This document shows, piece after piece, positions 51,281 to 59,887 of a DNA stretch of 64,000 nucleotides. Origin of the DNA: JAIMBK01 sp040755975 (GTDB lineage Bacteria > Bacillota > Desulfotomaculia > Desulfotomaculales > Nap2-2B); assembly GCA_040755975.1 (NCBI GenBank), contig JBFLZY010000006.1:11000-74999 (forward strand), in the 5' to 3' direction. The position numbers were made by a program, and so were the translations under genes. Positions within the stretch are counted from its first letter, which is position 1. Every line of letters begins with the position of its first letter. A model generated the notes under the pieces. The model saw only the letters and a list, made by a program, of their open reading frames with translations. It did no database searches and was not told the origin of the DNA.

Positions 51281-51440
51281 CCCTCTTGCCCCCCTTCCTG
51301 GCCTTTTCCCTCTCAATATACTCATTCACCGCGATGACCACCAATTTCCCCAAGGACAAACCCATCAGCGCCGCTTCCGCCTTGGCCTTCCTGTGCCATT
51401 CAATTGGCACCCGGACGCAAAACTTGTGTTCCTCGGCCAT
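51273..51440 (-). CDS. Ribbon-helix-helix-like small protein
   Basis: 55 residues. MAEEHKFCVRVPIEWHRKAK then a helix (AEAALMGLSLGKLVVIAVNEYI in parts) fits the Arc/CopG-type beta-helix-helix fold. AGGAGGTG lies upstream. It overlaps the integrase start, so it may act as a regulator or excision partner for the integrase. Confidence 0.75.
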   Translation of the reverse strand: MAEEHKFCVRVPIEWHRKAKAEAALMGLSLGKLVVIAVNEYIEREKARKGGKRDG

Positions 51441-51676
51441 AAAAAAACACCTCCTGCCAATATTGTATGAAAAGCTAGATTGTATGTCAAGCATTATTTT
51501 CTTCCGGAGGAAATATATTGCCGTCCATCATTTCCCTCCTAATTTTCTAAAACTAAGACGAATCAAAAAAAATCGATGTTCCATTATCTTAGAAGAAAAA
51601 TTCGATATATCGAAATTCTATTTTGATAGAAAAAACCTTCCTGGAAAACTCCAGGAAGGTTTGTGAGTCACTTACA

Positions 51677-54079
51677 TTAACGACTTTCAACTCTAATGCT
51701 CTGGGTTTTATCATCCCATTCTACATAAAAACCCAACGCTTCCCCTATAAACCGCAAGGGCACCATTGTTGTTCCGTGAATAATGAAAGGTTCTGTGTCC
51801 ATGAATCGTTCTTCCCCATTTAAAAGTAAGCGTTTCTGTCCCATTCTAAGAGCAACAGCGCGTTCGCCACGCAAATAGGTTATTTTATAATCAACCGGGT
51901 CCCAATCAATAGTGGCGCCCATTGCTTCACCGATAAAGCGAAGAGGTACCATCGTCCGGCCATCTTTAATAAGCGGGGCCACAATGAGCGTCTTCGTTTC
52001 CCCGTTAACCACCGCTTGCTGTTTGCCGATGGTGAGGGTAATTATAACCCGCATTTCTGTTGGCGTGGCAGAAACTTCATTGGAAGGCGGGCTAAGTGTT
52101 CCGTCCGTGTAAAGGGCACGGATGACATAATAATAGGTCTGGCCGTTTTTAACTGCGTAATCAGTGAATTTTGTTTCTAACAAGGGAAAGTCGTTGATTC
52201 GGTCCGTATTTGTTGCTTTGCCCGGCTCGGTAGCACGATAAACATAGTACCCCTTTAGCGCCTTGCCGGAAGGCGGAGTATGAAGTTGCCAGCTAAGAGA
52301 TACGTAGCCGATACCGGCAGTTGCAGATAAACCCGTGGGCGGGGATATGATTTCAGCCGATTGCCGAGGCAAGGTCGGAAGTGTTACCTCTATAGGCTTC
52401 GGTAGATGAATCTCTTGAGTTGACTGTGATCTGACCACTACCTGGATTGGTTCACTTGTAGCTCCATGATAACCAGCCGTTATATTGGCGGTACCAGGCT
52501 TTAAGGCGCGAAATGAAGCGGTTAATCCGGTTGTTTTGTTTTCTTTTACGGAATCAAATACTACGATAGCCGGGTCACAATTGAGAATAAGACTGCCACT
52601 GTCAAATGTTATTGATCCCCTCATTCCCGGAACATAAAAAGCACCAATTTCTAAAGTACCGGTTTCCCCAACATCAAGCTCTATTCTTTTTGGATAAAGG
52701 TTGACTTCTCTTTTTAACCCTGCTGTTTCTACCCAAATAAACATCCTATCGCGGGCGTGGGGGTATTGCTTATGAATTACCTCGATCTTGGCAGTACCGG
52801 TCTTAAGTGCCTTTATCCCTTTAACACTGGGATGACCTGGCAAACCAGAATCAGTATATATTACTTGTACTACCTCAGGATCATCAACTAACCAATCACA
52901 TTCCTCAGTAAAGCATGGATAGCCATGTTCCCCAAGATAAAGAGTCCCTGCACTTACACTGTAAACCTCCCCCGGATATAAACTACAAGAATCTACCATT
53001 TCCAAATCGGCGTGCTCTGGTAAGTCACCACTATTTTGAAGCCCATCTCTTGGTGATTCTCCCCTTTCAGTTGAATTCCTGCCGGGTAAAGGTTGCTCTG
53101 AACTGCCCCTTCGCACGGGAACAGAAATAGAGACTTCCTGAGATGAAGGCGTAAAACTGCCATCTTTGTAAATCGCTCTCACAGCGTAATAGTATGTTAC
53201 GCCCGGTTCAACGTTATAATCATCATATACAACAATGTTTCCGTAGATTTGATAAATACCATCGGACGATCCGATGATTTCTCCATTTGCTGCCTTGCCA
53301 GGCTCTTTGCTTCTCTGAACTATATAAGTTTTAACATTCTCGTCGCGTTTCCACCTCAGCATAACATAATCGGCAGCACCATTGACAATATCTGCGGTAA
53401 GCCCTTGAGGAGCAAGTAAAGCCTGGTCAATTAGGCGTCGGGCGCGGGAAAGAGGAGAGTAGATGGCAATCGCCTTTCCAATAACATTACTTACCGGTAG
53501 GGGGCCCCAATATCGACTATCCTCACTGTTATTACGGTTATCCCCAAGCACAAAAAGATAACCGTTTGGTACTTTAACAGGGCCAAAATTTCCTGTATTA
53601 TGCTTGATGTAAGGTTCCTCGAGACAATTACCATCAATATATACTTTTCCGTTCCGTATTTGGACGGTTTCCCCACCGATTGCAATAACCCGCTTAACGA
53701 AGGTTTTCTTTGGATCACGCGGATATTTAAATGCTATAATATCCCCTCTTGACGGAGAAGTATTAAGATAGGAAAGCTTGCTTACCAATATCCGGTCTCC
53801 CTGGAGTAGAGTTGGTTCCATAGAACCACTCGGAACATAGAAAGGTTCGATTATTCCTTCTCTGATAAGCCAGGCAGCAACTACTCCAGTGATAACGTCA
53901 CCGATAAAAGCATAGGCAGGTTGAATTTCGTATCTGTCTTCCGTTAAGTAAACATCCAAGCTATTTTCAGAAGAAGAATCTCCTACGTAGCTTGCCGATG
54001 CTGAGGCAGCAGGCGGCATGGTTGTTAGAAAAAGCGCCAATAACAAAACTAAAGCCATTATCTTCCGGAAGATAAACAT
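51677..54079 (-). CDS. Signal peptidase I fused to Fn3/Ig-like and copper-amine-oxidase-N domains
   Basis: About 800 residues. Signal peptide at 1-28; a second hydrophobic segment at about 55-78; then a full S26A signal peptidase: FYVPSGSMEPTLLQGDRILV with catalytic Ser86, FVKRVIAIGGE with catalytic Lys129, and VLGDNRNNSEDSRYWGPLP (box E). After about residue 225 come an Fn3-like domain (LTADIVNGAADYVMLRWKRD), a Pro/Ser linker, Ig-like segments with LYPKRIELDVGETGTLEIG, a second Fn3 domain (TGLSATAGIGYVSLSW), and two copper-amine-oxidase-N repeats with TMVPLRFIGEA. Ordinary SPase I is about 180 residues, so this is an unusual secreted fusion. Start chosen at ATG 54079 because the peptide reads as a signal sequence there. 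Confidence 0.85.
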   Translation of the reverse strand: MFIFRKIMALVLLLALFLTTMPPAASASASYVGDSSSENSLDVYLTEDRYEIQPAYAFIGDVITGVVAAWLIREGIIEPFYVPSGSMEPTLLQGDRILVSKLSYLNTSPSRGDIIAFKYPRDPKKTFVKRVIAIGGETVQIRNGKVYIDGNCLEEPYIKHNTGNFGPVKVPNGYLFVLGDNRNNSEDSRYWGPLPVSNVIGKAIAIYSPLSRARRLIDQALLAPQGLTADIVNGAADYVMLRWKRDENVKTYIVQRSKEPGKAANGEIIGSSDGIYQIYGNIVVYDDYNVEPGVTYYYAVRAIYKDGSFTPSSQEVSISVPVRRGSSEQPLPGRNSTERGESPRDGLQNSGDLPEHADLEMVDSCSLYPGEVYSVSAGTLYLGEHGYPCFTEECDWLVDDPEVVQVIYTDSGLPGHPSVKGIKALKTGTAKIEVIHKQYPHARDRMFIWVETAGLKREVNLYPKRIELDVGETGTLEIGAFYVPGMRGSITFDSGSLILNCDPAIVVFDSVKENKTTGLTASFRALKPGTANITAGYHGATSEPIQVVVRSQSTQEIHLPKPIEVTLPTLPRQSAEIISPPTGLSATAGIGYVSLSWQLHTPPSGKALKGYYVYRATEPGKATNTDRINDFPLLETKFTDYAVKNGQTYYYVIRALYTDGTLSPPSNEVSATPTEMRVIITLTIGKQQAVVNGETKTLIVAPLIKDGRTMVPLRFIGEAMGATIDWDPVDYKITYLRGERAVALRMGQKRLLLNGEERFMDTEPFIIHGTTMVPLRFIGEALGFYVEWDDKTQSIRVESR

Positions 54080-54183
54080 AAATTTTTGTAACCCCCTTGT
54101 TTTAGATTTCGGCTTACTGCCCCTGCAACAGATACCTTCTCTTGACTGACGTAACATATATTCTCTTTTAATCTTCTGGTTAT

Positions 54184-54441
54184 TTATTTAAGAAGGCTTA
54201 ATTTCATTTCGCACAATAAATCAAAGTGAATCTCAAATATCCTGTCCAATGGTAAATTCACCCCCGTTATAGTGACATTGGGAATTCCATGCCCCCTAAG
54301 AAAAGCGTTTAGCCTTTTTTGGATAAGCTGGGCGGCTACCCTCTTTTCTTCTCCTTTTAAGTCGTAGGGGTCTAACCCCAACTCTAGTTTAAAATTTTTT
54401 GCCAATTCTACCTCGGTTAAATGATAATGAATAATACTCAT
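54184..54441 (-). CDS. 85-residue hypothetical protein
   Basis: A Leu/Lys-rich protein (ELGLDPYDLKGEEKRVAAQL, then FLRGHGIPNVTITGVNLP) divergent from the XRE gene. No clear ribosome binding site, so it may be leaderless or not expressed. No family recognised. Confidence 0.45.
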   Translation of the reverse strand: MSIIHYHLTEVELAKNFKLELGLDPYDLKGEEKRVAAQLIQKRLNAFLRGHGIPNVTITGVNLPLDRIFEIHFDLLCEMKLSLLK

Positions 54442-54504
54442 ACTGTCAAGTTATAATATGAATGAATTTCATAAATTGTCTTGTGGTATGGAAAAGATTA
54501 AGAT

Positions 54505-54849
54505 ATGAATATGAGTAATACAGACTTGAGTAAAATTGGTAGGCAGATAAAGTTCTGGAGAGAACAGAAAGGAATTTCGGCTAGGTCTCTAGCTGCAAAA
54601 GTTAATCTTACCCAATCGGCAATCTCCAAAATCGAAACAGGGGCCAGTGTGCCGTCACTTGCTACGCTAAAACGTATTTGTGACGTTCTGGATATAAGCC
54701 TATCTGATTTTTTTGCTACCACAACTGGCTTTATGGCTTTTCCCGAACACCTCTTCCCTCTCTTGCAGGAAGCTAAACATCTGACACCATTTCAGGCTGA
54801 ACAATTAGCAAAATTCATCGCTGCTATGAGAGAAGCCCAAACTACCTGA
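54505..54849 (+). CDS. XRE-family helix-turn-helix regulator
   Basis: 114 residues. HTH: IGRQIKFWREQKGISARSLA, then KVNLTQSAISKIETG and SLATLKRICDVLDISLSDFF, the Cro/CI-type fold. A C-terminal helix follows. Ribosome binding site is weak. Divergent with the 54184 gene and overlapping by 8 bp the end of the next gene. Likely a mobile-element regulator. Confidence 0.88.
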   Translation: MNMSNTDLSKIGRQIKFWREQKGISARSLAAKVNLTQSAISKIETGASVPSLATLKRICDVLDISLSDFFATTTGFMAFPEHLFPLLQEAKHLTPFQAEQLAKFIAAMREAQTT

Positions 54850-55336
54850 GCCTCAACCTTTTCAGCGATTTGGCAAGCAGAATGTCGAAGCCCAACTCCT
54901 CGGCGTGTTCCATGTAGAAAGTGTAAATGGTCTCGGCCACCCAGAAAGCGAAACTCTCGGGCGTGTCGTCGTAGTCGTCCGGCCACTTCAGCCGGGCCAA
55001 GTCGAAGAGAATCCATAAGCTTGGGTCCAGTTCCACGTCCTGGAAGCGCATTTTGGCCCGGATGGTGGAGCTAACCTTCGCTCCGGCGGTATTTCCCCCG
55101 CTTCCAGGCGTTTTTCCCCCACTCCCAGGCGTTTTCCGGCCGGAAACAGGCTCAAGCAAGCCCAAGGCCCGCGCTTCATTAATAGACCCGGCCACTCTTT
55201 GGCCTTCACCGTCGAATAACCCCTTGATTGGTGGACACGCGTTGCCTTCAGCTTTGCGCTTCCGCCGGTGAGTTAATAACCGCCCATAAAAGCCGTCCAC
55301 AGGGAACTGTTCACCGCAGCCACAGAGCCAATACAA
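54842..55336 (-). CDS. Hypothetical protein with N-terminal CxC and internal repeat
   Basis: 164 residues. LCGCGEQF at the start and HRRKRK nearby could bind metal or DNA. A direct repeat KTPGSGG-KTPGSGG links to a C-terminal helical part (DDYDDTPESFAFWVAETIYT). TTG start with GGGGGG about 8 nt upstream, immediately after the iteron region. A replication or relaxosome-type protein would fit the context, but no motif proves it. Confidence 0.55.
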   Translation of the reverse strand: MYWLCGCGEQFPVDGFYGRLLTHRRKRKAEGNACPPIKGLFDGEGQRVAGSINEARALGLLEPVSGRKTPGSGGKTPGSGGNTAGAKVSSTIRAKMRFQDVELDPSLWILFDLARLKWPDDYDDTPESFAFWVAETIYTFYMEHAEELGFDILLAKSLKRLRLR

Positions 55337-55357
55337 TAATTATCCCCCCTGTTAATT

Positions 55358-55585
55358 TTAACAGGACGTTAGTAAAAACAACAGGCGTTTACAACAGGAA
55401 AGTTATTGAGTGACTCAACAGGCCTGTCAACAGGATTCACTTACTGAGTCAGCAACAAGACCTGTCAACAGGAAAACTGCTGAGCGGGCTTGAGTGTTTT
55501 AACAGGGGTTGTTGACAAGGGCCTGTTTTGGAACACTCAAGGCACTCAGTCACTCAGTTGCTAAAGCACTCAAGGGCACTCACAA
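55358..55585. repeat. Iteron-like array 1 (AACAGG / ACTCA units)
   Basis: About fifteen short units spaced roughly 12 nt apart: AACAGG recurs at least eight times, including two copies of CCTGTCAACAGGA, and then CACTCA/GAGTGA units. No frame with a ribosome binding site. Looks like an origin or operator array. One further CCTGTCAAC unit falls inside the 3' end of the neighbouring gene. Confidence 0.7.
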
Positions 55586-55689
55586 GGCCGCCGCTTCCAC
55601 GTGGGGGTTGTCGGTGAAAAGGGCGTAGCGGGATTCGGACAGGCGCCAGGTTTGGAGCATGGGGGGTCGCCTGCTTATGAAAAAATTTT

Positions 55690-55729
55690 TAAAAAGAAAA
55701 ATACCGACCAGGTTTTTCCCCAATCGGTA
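55690..55729 (-). terminator. Terminator after nuclease-like gene
   Basis: Minus strand: TACCGA ... TCGGTA (55729-55724 with 55707-55702) followed by TTTTTCTTTTT. Confidence 0.7.
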
Positions 55730-55754
55730 CTTTTTAGTTTATTTATTAAATAAT

Positions 55755-56495
55755 TTAGAGCGGGGGACTAACAGGCCTGTCAACGGGGAATTGCTTTAAT
55801 GGTCTTTGCGTCATTGCCTCGAACTGCCAGTGGTAGGGATGCACAGATAGCATCAAACGTACCCCATCGCCCGCTGGTTCGCGGACGAGGACACCTACAT
55901 CGGGAAAGGGCCTAACAACGGCAGTTCCACTCAACCTTCTCTCCACCTTGGGGAGACCCATGAGAACCTGGAACCGCTTGACCAAGTTGTCCTTTTGGCG
56001 CCACATCAAGCGAGAAATGGTGAACGTCATCGGGTGTGCATCCCAGGGACCCCGGACGATTCCGCGCGGGTCAAACTTTCCTTCTTCCTCAAAAAGATAC
56101 CCTTGCTGACTAAAGAAAGTGGCGAAAACGAATGCGGCCACTTGCACGTTCTTGCCTTCCACTCGGTACTCCGCTCCCCACAAGTAATCTGCGTAATACT
56201 CCAGCACGGCGTCAAACCCGTCCAGGATATCGGTGTGCTTGTAGCCGCGCTTGATCTCAACCGCAACGTAGCATTCCTGTCTGGTAGTGCGGGCAGCGGA
56301 CAGGTTCCCGCACACCAAGAGATCCGGCCTCTTCCCTGGAGCGATGCTTCTCACTTTAAACATCCCCCAGTCAGGGCGGTTCTTGTTCTGCCTTTCGTCA
56401 TAAACGCGGAAACCGGCCCGCGTGAGCCAGTCTCCCACGGCAAGCTTCACTTCCGCCTCGCTGAGGCGATCCGATTTTCGGATCCGGGTCGTCAT
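55755..56495 (-). CDS. PD-(D/E)XK-nuclease-like protein
   Basis: 246 residues. After a short helical start (EAEVKLAVGDWLTRAGFRVY) comes KRPDLLVCGNLS then ECYVAVEIKRGYKHTDILDG: PD followed by E-x-K on the next strand, the signature of PD-(D/E)XK nucleases. AGGAGTGC lies before the ATG. It stands alone between two iteron-like arrays, with no methylase nearby, so it is not a standard restriction unit. Role in the element's transfer, defence or replication is open. Confidence 0.65.
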   Translation of the reverse strand: MTTRIRKSDRLSEAEVKLAVGDWLTRAGFRVYDERQNKNRPDWGMFKVRSIAPGKRPDLLVCGNLSAARTTRQECYVAVEIKRGYKHTDILDGFDAVLEYYADYLWGAEYRVEGKNVQVAAFVFATFFSQQGYLFEEEGKFDPRGIVRGPWDAHPMTFTISRLMWRQKDNLVKRFQVLMGLPKVERRLSGTAVVRPFPDVGVLVREPAGDGVRLMLSVHPYHWQFEAMTQRPLKQFPVDRPVSPPL

Positions 56496-56535
56496 CTTTG
56501 CACTCCTTGCGGTTCTTTTGGGTGGTCGCCTGTCA

Positions 56536-56700
56536 TACCCCTGGTCAGGGGGATAGGGCCTCTATCCAGCCCCTATCCACCGGTGAATAGAGTGCCTATC
56601 CACTGCCCCTTATCAACCCCTTGTCACGTTGAATAGGGGTTTGATAAGGTCCCTATCCATACCCCTTATCAACCCCTATTCACTGTGGAGAGGATATCCA
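56536..56700. repeat. Iteron-like array 2 (CCCTATCCA units)
   Basis: About ten copies of a degenerate 11-nt unit, consensus CCCCTATCCAC with CCCCTTATCAAC variants, in both orientations (inverted as GAATAGGGG and TTGATAAGG), spaced near one helical turn. It lies between the nuclease-like gene and the next gene on the same strand. Confidence 0.7.
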
Positions 56701-56722
56701 TCACGCCTTCTCATAAAGGTGT

Positions 56723-57073
56723 TTAAACGTTCTTGTTAACCGGGGGCTCTTTGGGTTTACGGGCAGCAAACCAATTCATTGCGGTCAAAATTAATGCGAA
56801 AATGCCCCATATAGTCATATCCTTGAATACCGTTGTTGTTCCTGCTACTATACCTAATATTCCCGCTATTCCAGTAATGATCATGGCAACTTTGGGAAGC
56901 CCAAAAGCAAAGGCACCGGCTACAACGAAGAGTAAAGCCACAAAAATTCCAACACTACCGCCTTCTTGGGCTGACTTTTCGCCAAATGCGATTCCTCCTA
57001 CATTGACCGCACAAGACTGCAATATAACTATTAGCCCTAAAAATAGAGAGATAATGCCTGAAGCTATCCTCAT
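56723..57073 (-). CDS. Four-helix membrane protein, unknown
   Basis: About 116 residues with four hydrophobic segments; a Cys in the first outer loop could be lipid-modified (LIVILQSCAVN) but is not a standard lipobox. Charged tail (ARKPKEPPVNKNV). AGGAGG lies 8 nt before the ATG at 57073. It follows the lipoprotein gene by 12 bp, so they are co-transcribed. Confidence 0.65.
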   Translation of the reverse strand: MRIASGIISLFLGLIVILQSCAVNVGGIAFGEKSAQEGGSVGIFVALLFVVAGAFAFGLPKVAMIITGIAGILGIVAGTTTVFKDMTIWGIFALILTAMNWFAARKPKEPPVNKNV

Positions 57074-57085
57074 ATTTTCCACCTC

Positions 57086-57589
57086 CTACTTTAGTGAAAC
57101 AATAGCCTGCCCGAAGCCCAGTACATTAGGCTCAAATAAGAGCTGAAGTCCGGTTGCTTTGGTAGGAACCTCAAATACTAGCTCACCGCGCATTTTTTGC
57201 CCTGGATGTAATTCACCATCTACGTTTCCCTTTTTCTCTGGGCCTATGGTTACATTGTACCTGTAACCTTCTGAATCAGTCAGAGAGAACATCATTAAGG
57301 AACTAATGGCAGCAGGTTTTTCTCCAATGTTTTCCAACGTGACATCTACTATTTTGTAAATATGACCTTCTTTCGGCTGGATAAATTGATTACCCTTGCT
57401 TTCCCGTACCCCGTTAACAGTAAGAACCAGGCCTCCCATTTTGATTTGCTCGCCTATGGAAAATGTTTTTGGTGGTTGTGGCTTGGGTGCAGCTGTGTCC
57501 GCTTTTTCCGGCGTAACGGTTCCCCCGCATCCGACCATGGTTATCAATAAAACCAGACCAACAAAAAACATGAACCAAAGTTTTTTCAT
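57086..57589 (-). CDS. DUF4352-like lipoprotein
   Basis: About 167 residues. Signal peptide with lipobox LITMVGC, a Pro-rich linker, then a beta-sandwich with GGLVLTVNGVRESKGNQF and YKIVDVTLENIGEKPAAISS, the pattern of the DUF4352/telomeric-repeat-like surface domain. Anchored outside the cell. Forms a unit with the four-helix protein. Confidence 0.75.
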   Translation of the reverse strand: MKKLWFMFFVGLVLLITMVGCGGTVTPEKADTAAPKPQPPKTFSIGEQIKMGGLVLTVNGVRESKGNQFIQPKEGHIYKIVDVTLENIGEKPAAISSLMMFSLTDSEGYRYNVTIGPEKKGNVDGELHPGQKMRGELVFEVPTKATGLQLLFEPNVLGFGQAIVSLK

Positions 57590-58115
57590 GGGCAAAATAG
57601 CCACCTTTCAATGGTTTATTAAATCAGTTCGGTCTTTTTGCTTGCATTGCCTCTATGCCCCCTTTCTTTAACCTCGATAAGCTTCCCGCCTGTGCCTTAT
57701 CCGCAGGACATAAAGTACTCCTCGCTCCCAAAATCCCTTCCCCTACTCCCATGCAATCTTCTCCACCACCGCCTCCAGGTCGGCCCTGCCGGGCCTGGTG
57801 TACCTGTCTGTTCAGTTATATTCGCCAACTAATGGCCGATTCCTACCTGAGATTATTTCTTTTTGTTTTCGGGTATTGACCATAAAACCTTTGGAATACC
57901 ATAAGGGTAATTGTATTATGCCGACGTTTCGCCCAAATGCCGCTAAAGCCGGGAACGTCACCAGACGCATTTTAAAGTGATTTGAGACGGGTCAAGCAAC
58001 GGGCAGGGTAAAGAAACATCGACCGGTAGCTTTAAGCGGCCAAATTCGGCCTCCAGGCAAGCCGCCAAGGCCGCCCGTACCTATATACCGCACCTATATC
58101 CCGCACCTGTCCGGG
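57590..58115. other. Spacer without accepted genes; short tandem repeat
   Basis: No frame in either strand has both a ribosome binding site and protein-like composition. A 13-nt tandem repeat is present at 58075-58112 (CCGTACCTATAT, CCGCACCTATAT, CCGCACCTGT). Confidence 0.6.
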
Positions 58116-58145
58116 TAAAAAGCCCCCTGCGCTCGAACGGGGGGC
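58116..58145 (-). terminator. Terminator after copper-amine-oxidase-N gene
   Basis: Minus strand: GCCCCC ... GGGGGC with a 12-nt loop, then TTTTTA. Confidence 0.85.
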
Positions 58146-58169
58146 AAATGGTCTAAGAGGGCAAGGAAA

Positions 58170-59887
58170 TTACTGTTGGATTATGATGTTCTGTGTATTT
58201 TCGTACCAGTCTACTCTAAATCCGAGTGCCTCGGTTACAAATCTTACAGGTACTAAAGTCACGCCATTGGTTAGGACAGGAGCAACATCCAGAGTACGAG
58301 ATTGCCCATTTACAATGGCTTCGGTCCGGCCTATCCACAAGGTAACGTTGCGACTACCTAAAGTGTAAGTTATCCGCTGTTCAGTAGGATCCCAGTCCAG
58401 ATTAGCTCCGATAGCTTCGCCAATAAACCTCAAAGGCAGAAACGCTCGGTCGCTCAGAAGTTTAGGCGGGATAATTAACTCCTTGGTCTGCCCGTTAACG
58501 TAAGCAGTGCGGCTGCCTATGGTAAGCTGAATTGTGACGTTTCGTTTTGTCTGTGGCATAGCCGAAACTTCTTCGGATGCTGGGCCTGTAGTTCCGTCAT
58601 TATAAACCGGCCTGACGACATAATAATACTCCTGGCCATTTTGAACTGTGCGGTCCGTCCAAGTTGGTTGGAGCGAGGGAAAATCATTGATCCGATCCGC
58701 CGTCACTGCCTGCCCCGGCGCAGTAGAACGGTATATCCAATAGCCTCGAAGTGTTTTGCCAAAGGGGGGCTGCTGAGCCTGCCATGTAAGTATCACTTGA
58801 TTATCGCCTGCAAAAGCGCTAAGTCCCCAAGGGTGAGCTTGTGGCGTCGGGGGAGTCTGTGAAGGAATGTTTACTGTTATTTCCTGACTGGGCGGGCTTT
58901 CTTCTCCTGCCTGATTGATTGCTGTCACGTAAAATTTGCACGGAGTATCAATGGCAATCCCAAAACTGCTGCCGAAGCATTTAATATGCTGATCCAGTTC
59001 CCATGGAGTCCACGAACCATTTAGGTAAGATGAACTGTATATCCTATACCCAGTCGCTCCGCTTACCGGATTCCAGGAGACGTTCACCAAATAATGCGTT
59101 TCGCTTACCCGTGTAGTACTTACGCGAAACCCGGTTGGGGCCTCCAGCTTAACTGAAGCAGAAGGAACATTCAACGTTATTATATTGCTGGGCGGGCTTT
59201 CCCCGGCCGAATTTACGGCAGTTACATAAAACTCCCAATTGCCAGGATTTCCTAAATTGCCCGCAAAGGTGCCGGTATAACTGTTTGTTTTCGTTTCAAC
59301 AGAACTAAAACTGCCGTTTGGTACCACGAAGCTGTGCTATATATTCTGTATGCGGTTGCGCTATTTACTGGGTCCCATGATAGGGTTATACGGTAGTGAT
59401 TGGAAACACTGTCTGGAACAATGCTTTCGACGGATAACCTGGTCGGACCTTCCGGTATTTGGGTATTGTTTCCATCCTGATTACTAGATTCATGGTTAGT
59501 TGGTTGATTATTGACTAGGCCATCGGAAGAAGAAAAAACTACCTGCTGTCTTTCAGAATCCCAGCTCGCCTCGCTAATACCCAGCGCATAGGCAATCCAG
59601 TCAAAGGACAGCATAGGTTGTCCGTTGACATTTTCCGGGGCCACATCCATGTTGATAGTGATGCCGTTAATCAGCATGACGTTGCTGCCGATGGTGAGCT
59701 GGACAACCTTGTCACCCTTGATCAGGGTAACCTTGCCGTCAGCATATATAATGTTGTCTGAAGACACGCCGCAGGCCTTAGCCGCGTACCGAACGGGAAC
59801 GAAGGCCCGGCCGTTCTTAATGTACGGGGCAAGGCCGTATAAAATTTTAGTAGGCACCCAGAAGGGATCACCACCCCAAAAAAAGAA
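58170..59887 (-). pseudogene. Copper-amine-oxidase-N/Fn3 surface protein, broken twice
   Basis: Two overlapping frames (58170-59327 and 59252-about 59887) make one protein: a copper-amine-oxidase-N-like repeat (YIKNGRAFVPVRYAAKACGV), an Fn3 domain split by the frame change (WDPVNSATAYRIYSTAS, then VPNGSFSSVETKTNSY), two more Fn3 domains, and two amine-oxidase-N repeats at the end (FLPLRFIGEAIGANLDW). A one-base shift near 59315-59327 breaks it, and the ISLre2-type element removes the 5' end. The tail closely resembles that of the signal-peptidase fusion at 51677. Confidence 0.8.

Noticed and set aside
55615..55670. 26-codon minus-strand frame beginning MLQTWRLSESRYALF
   Set aside because: Protein-like but without a ribosome binding site; possibly a fragment of a lost gene, not supportable as a feature.
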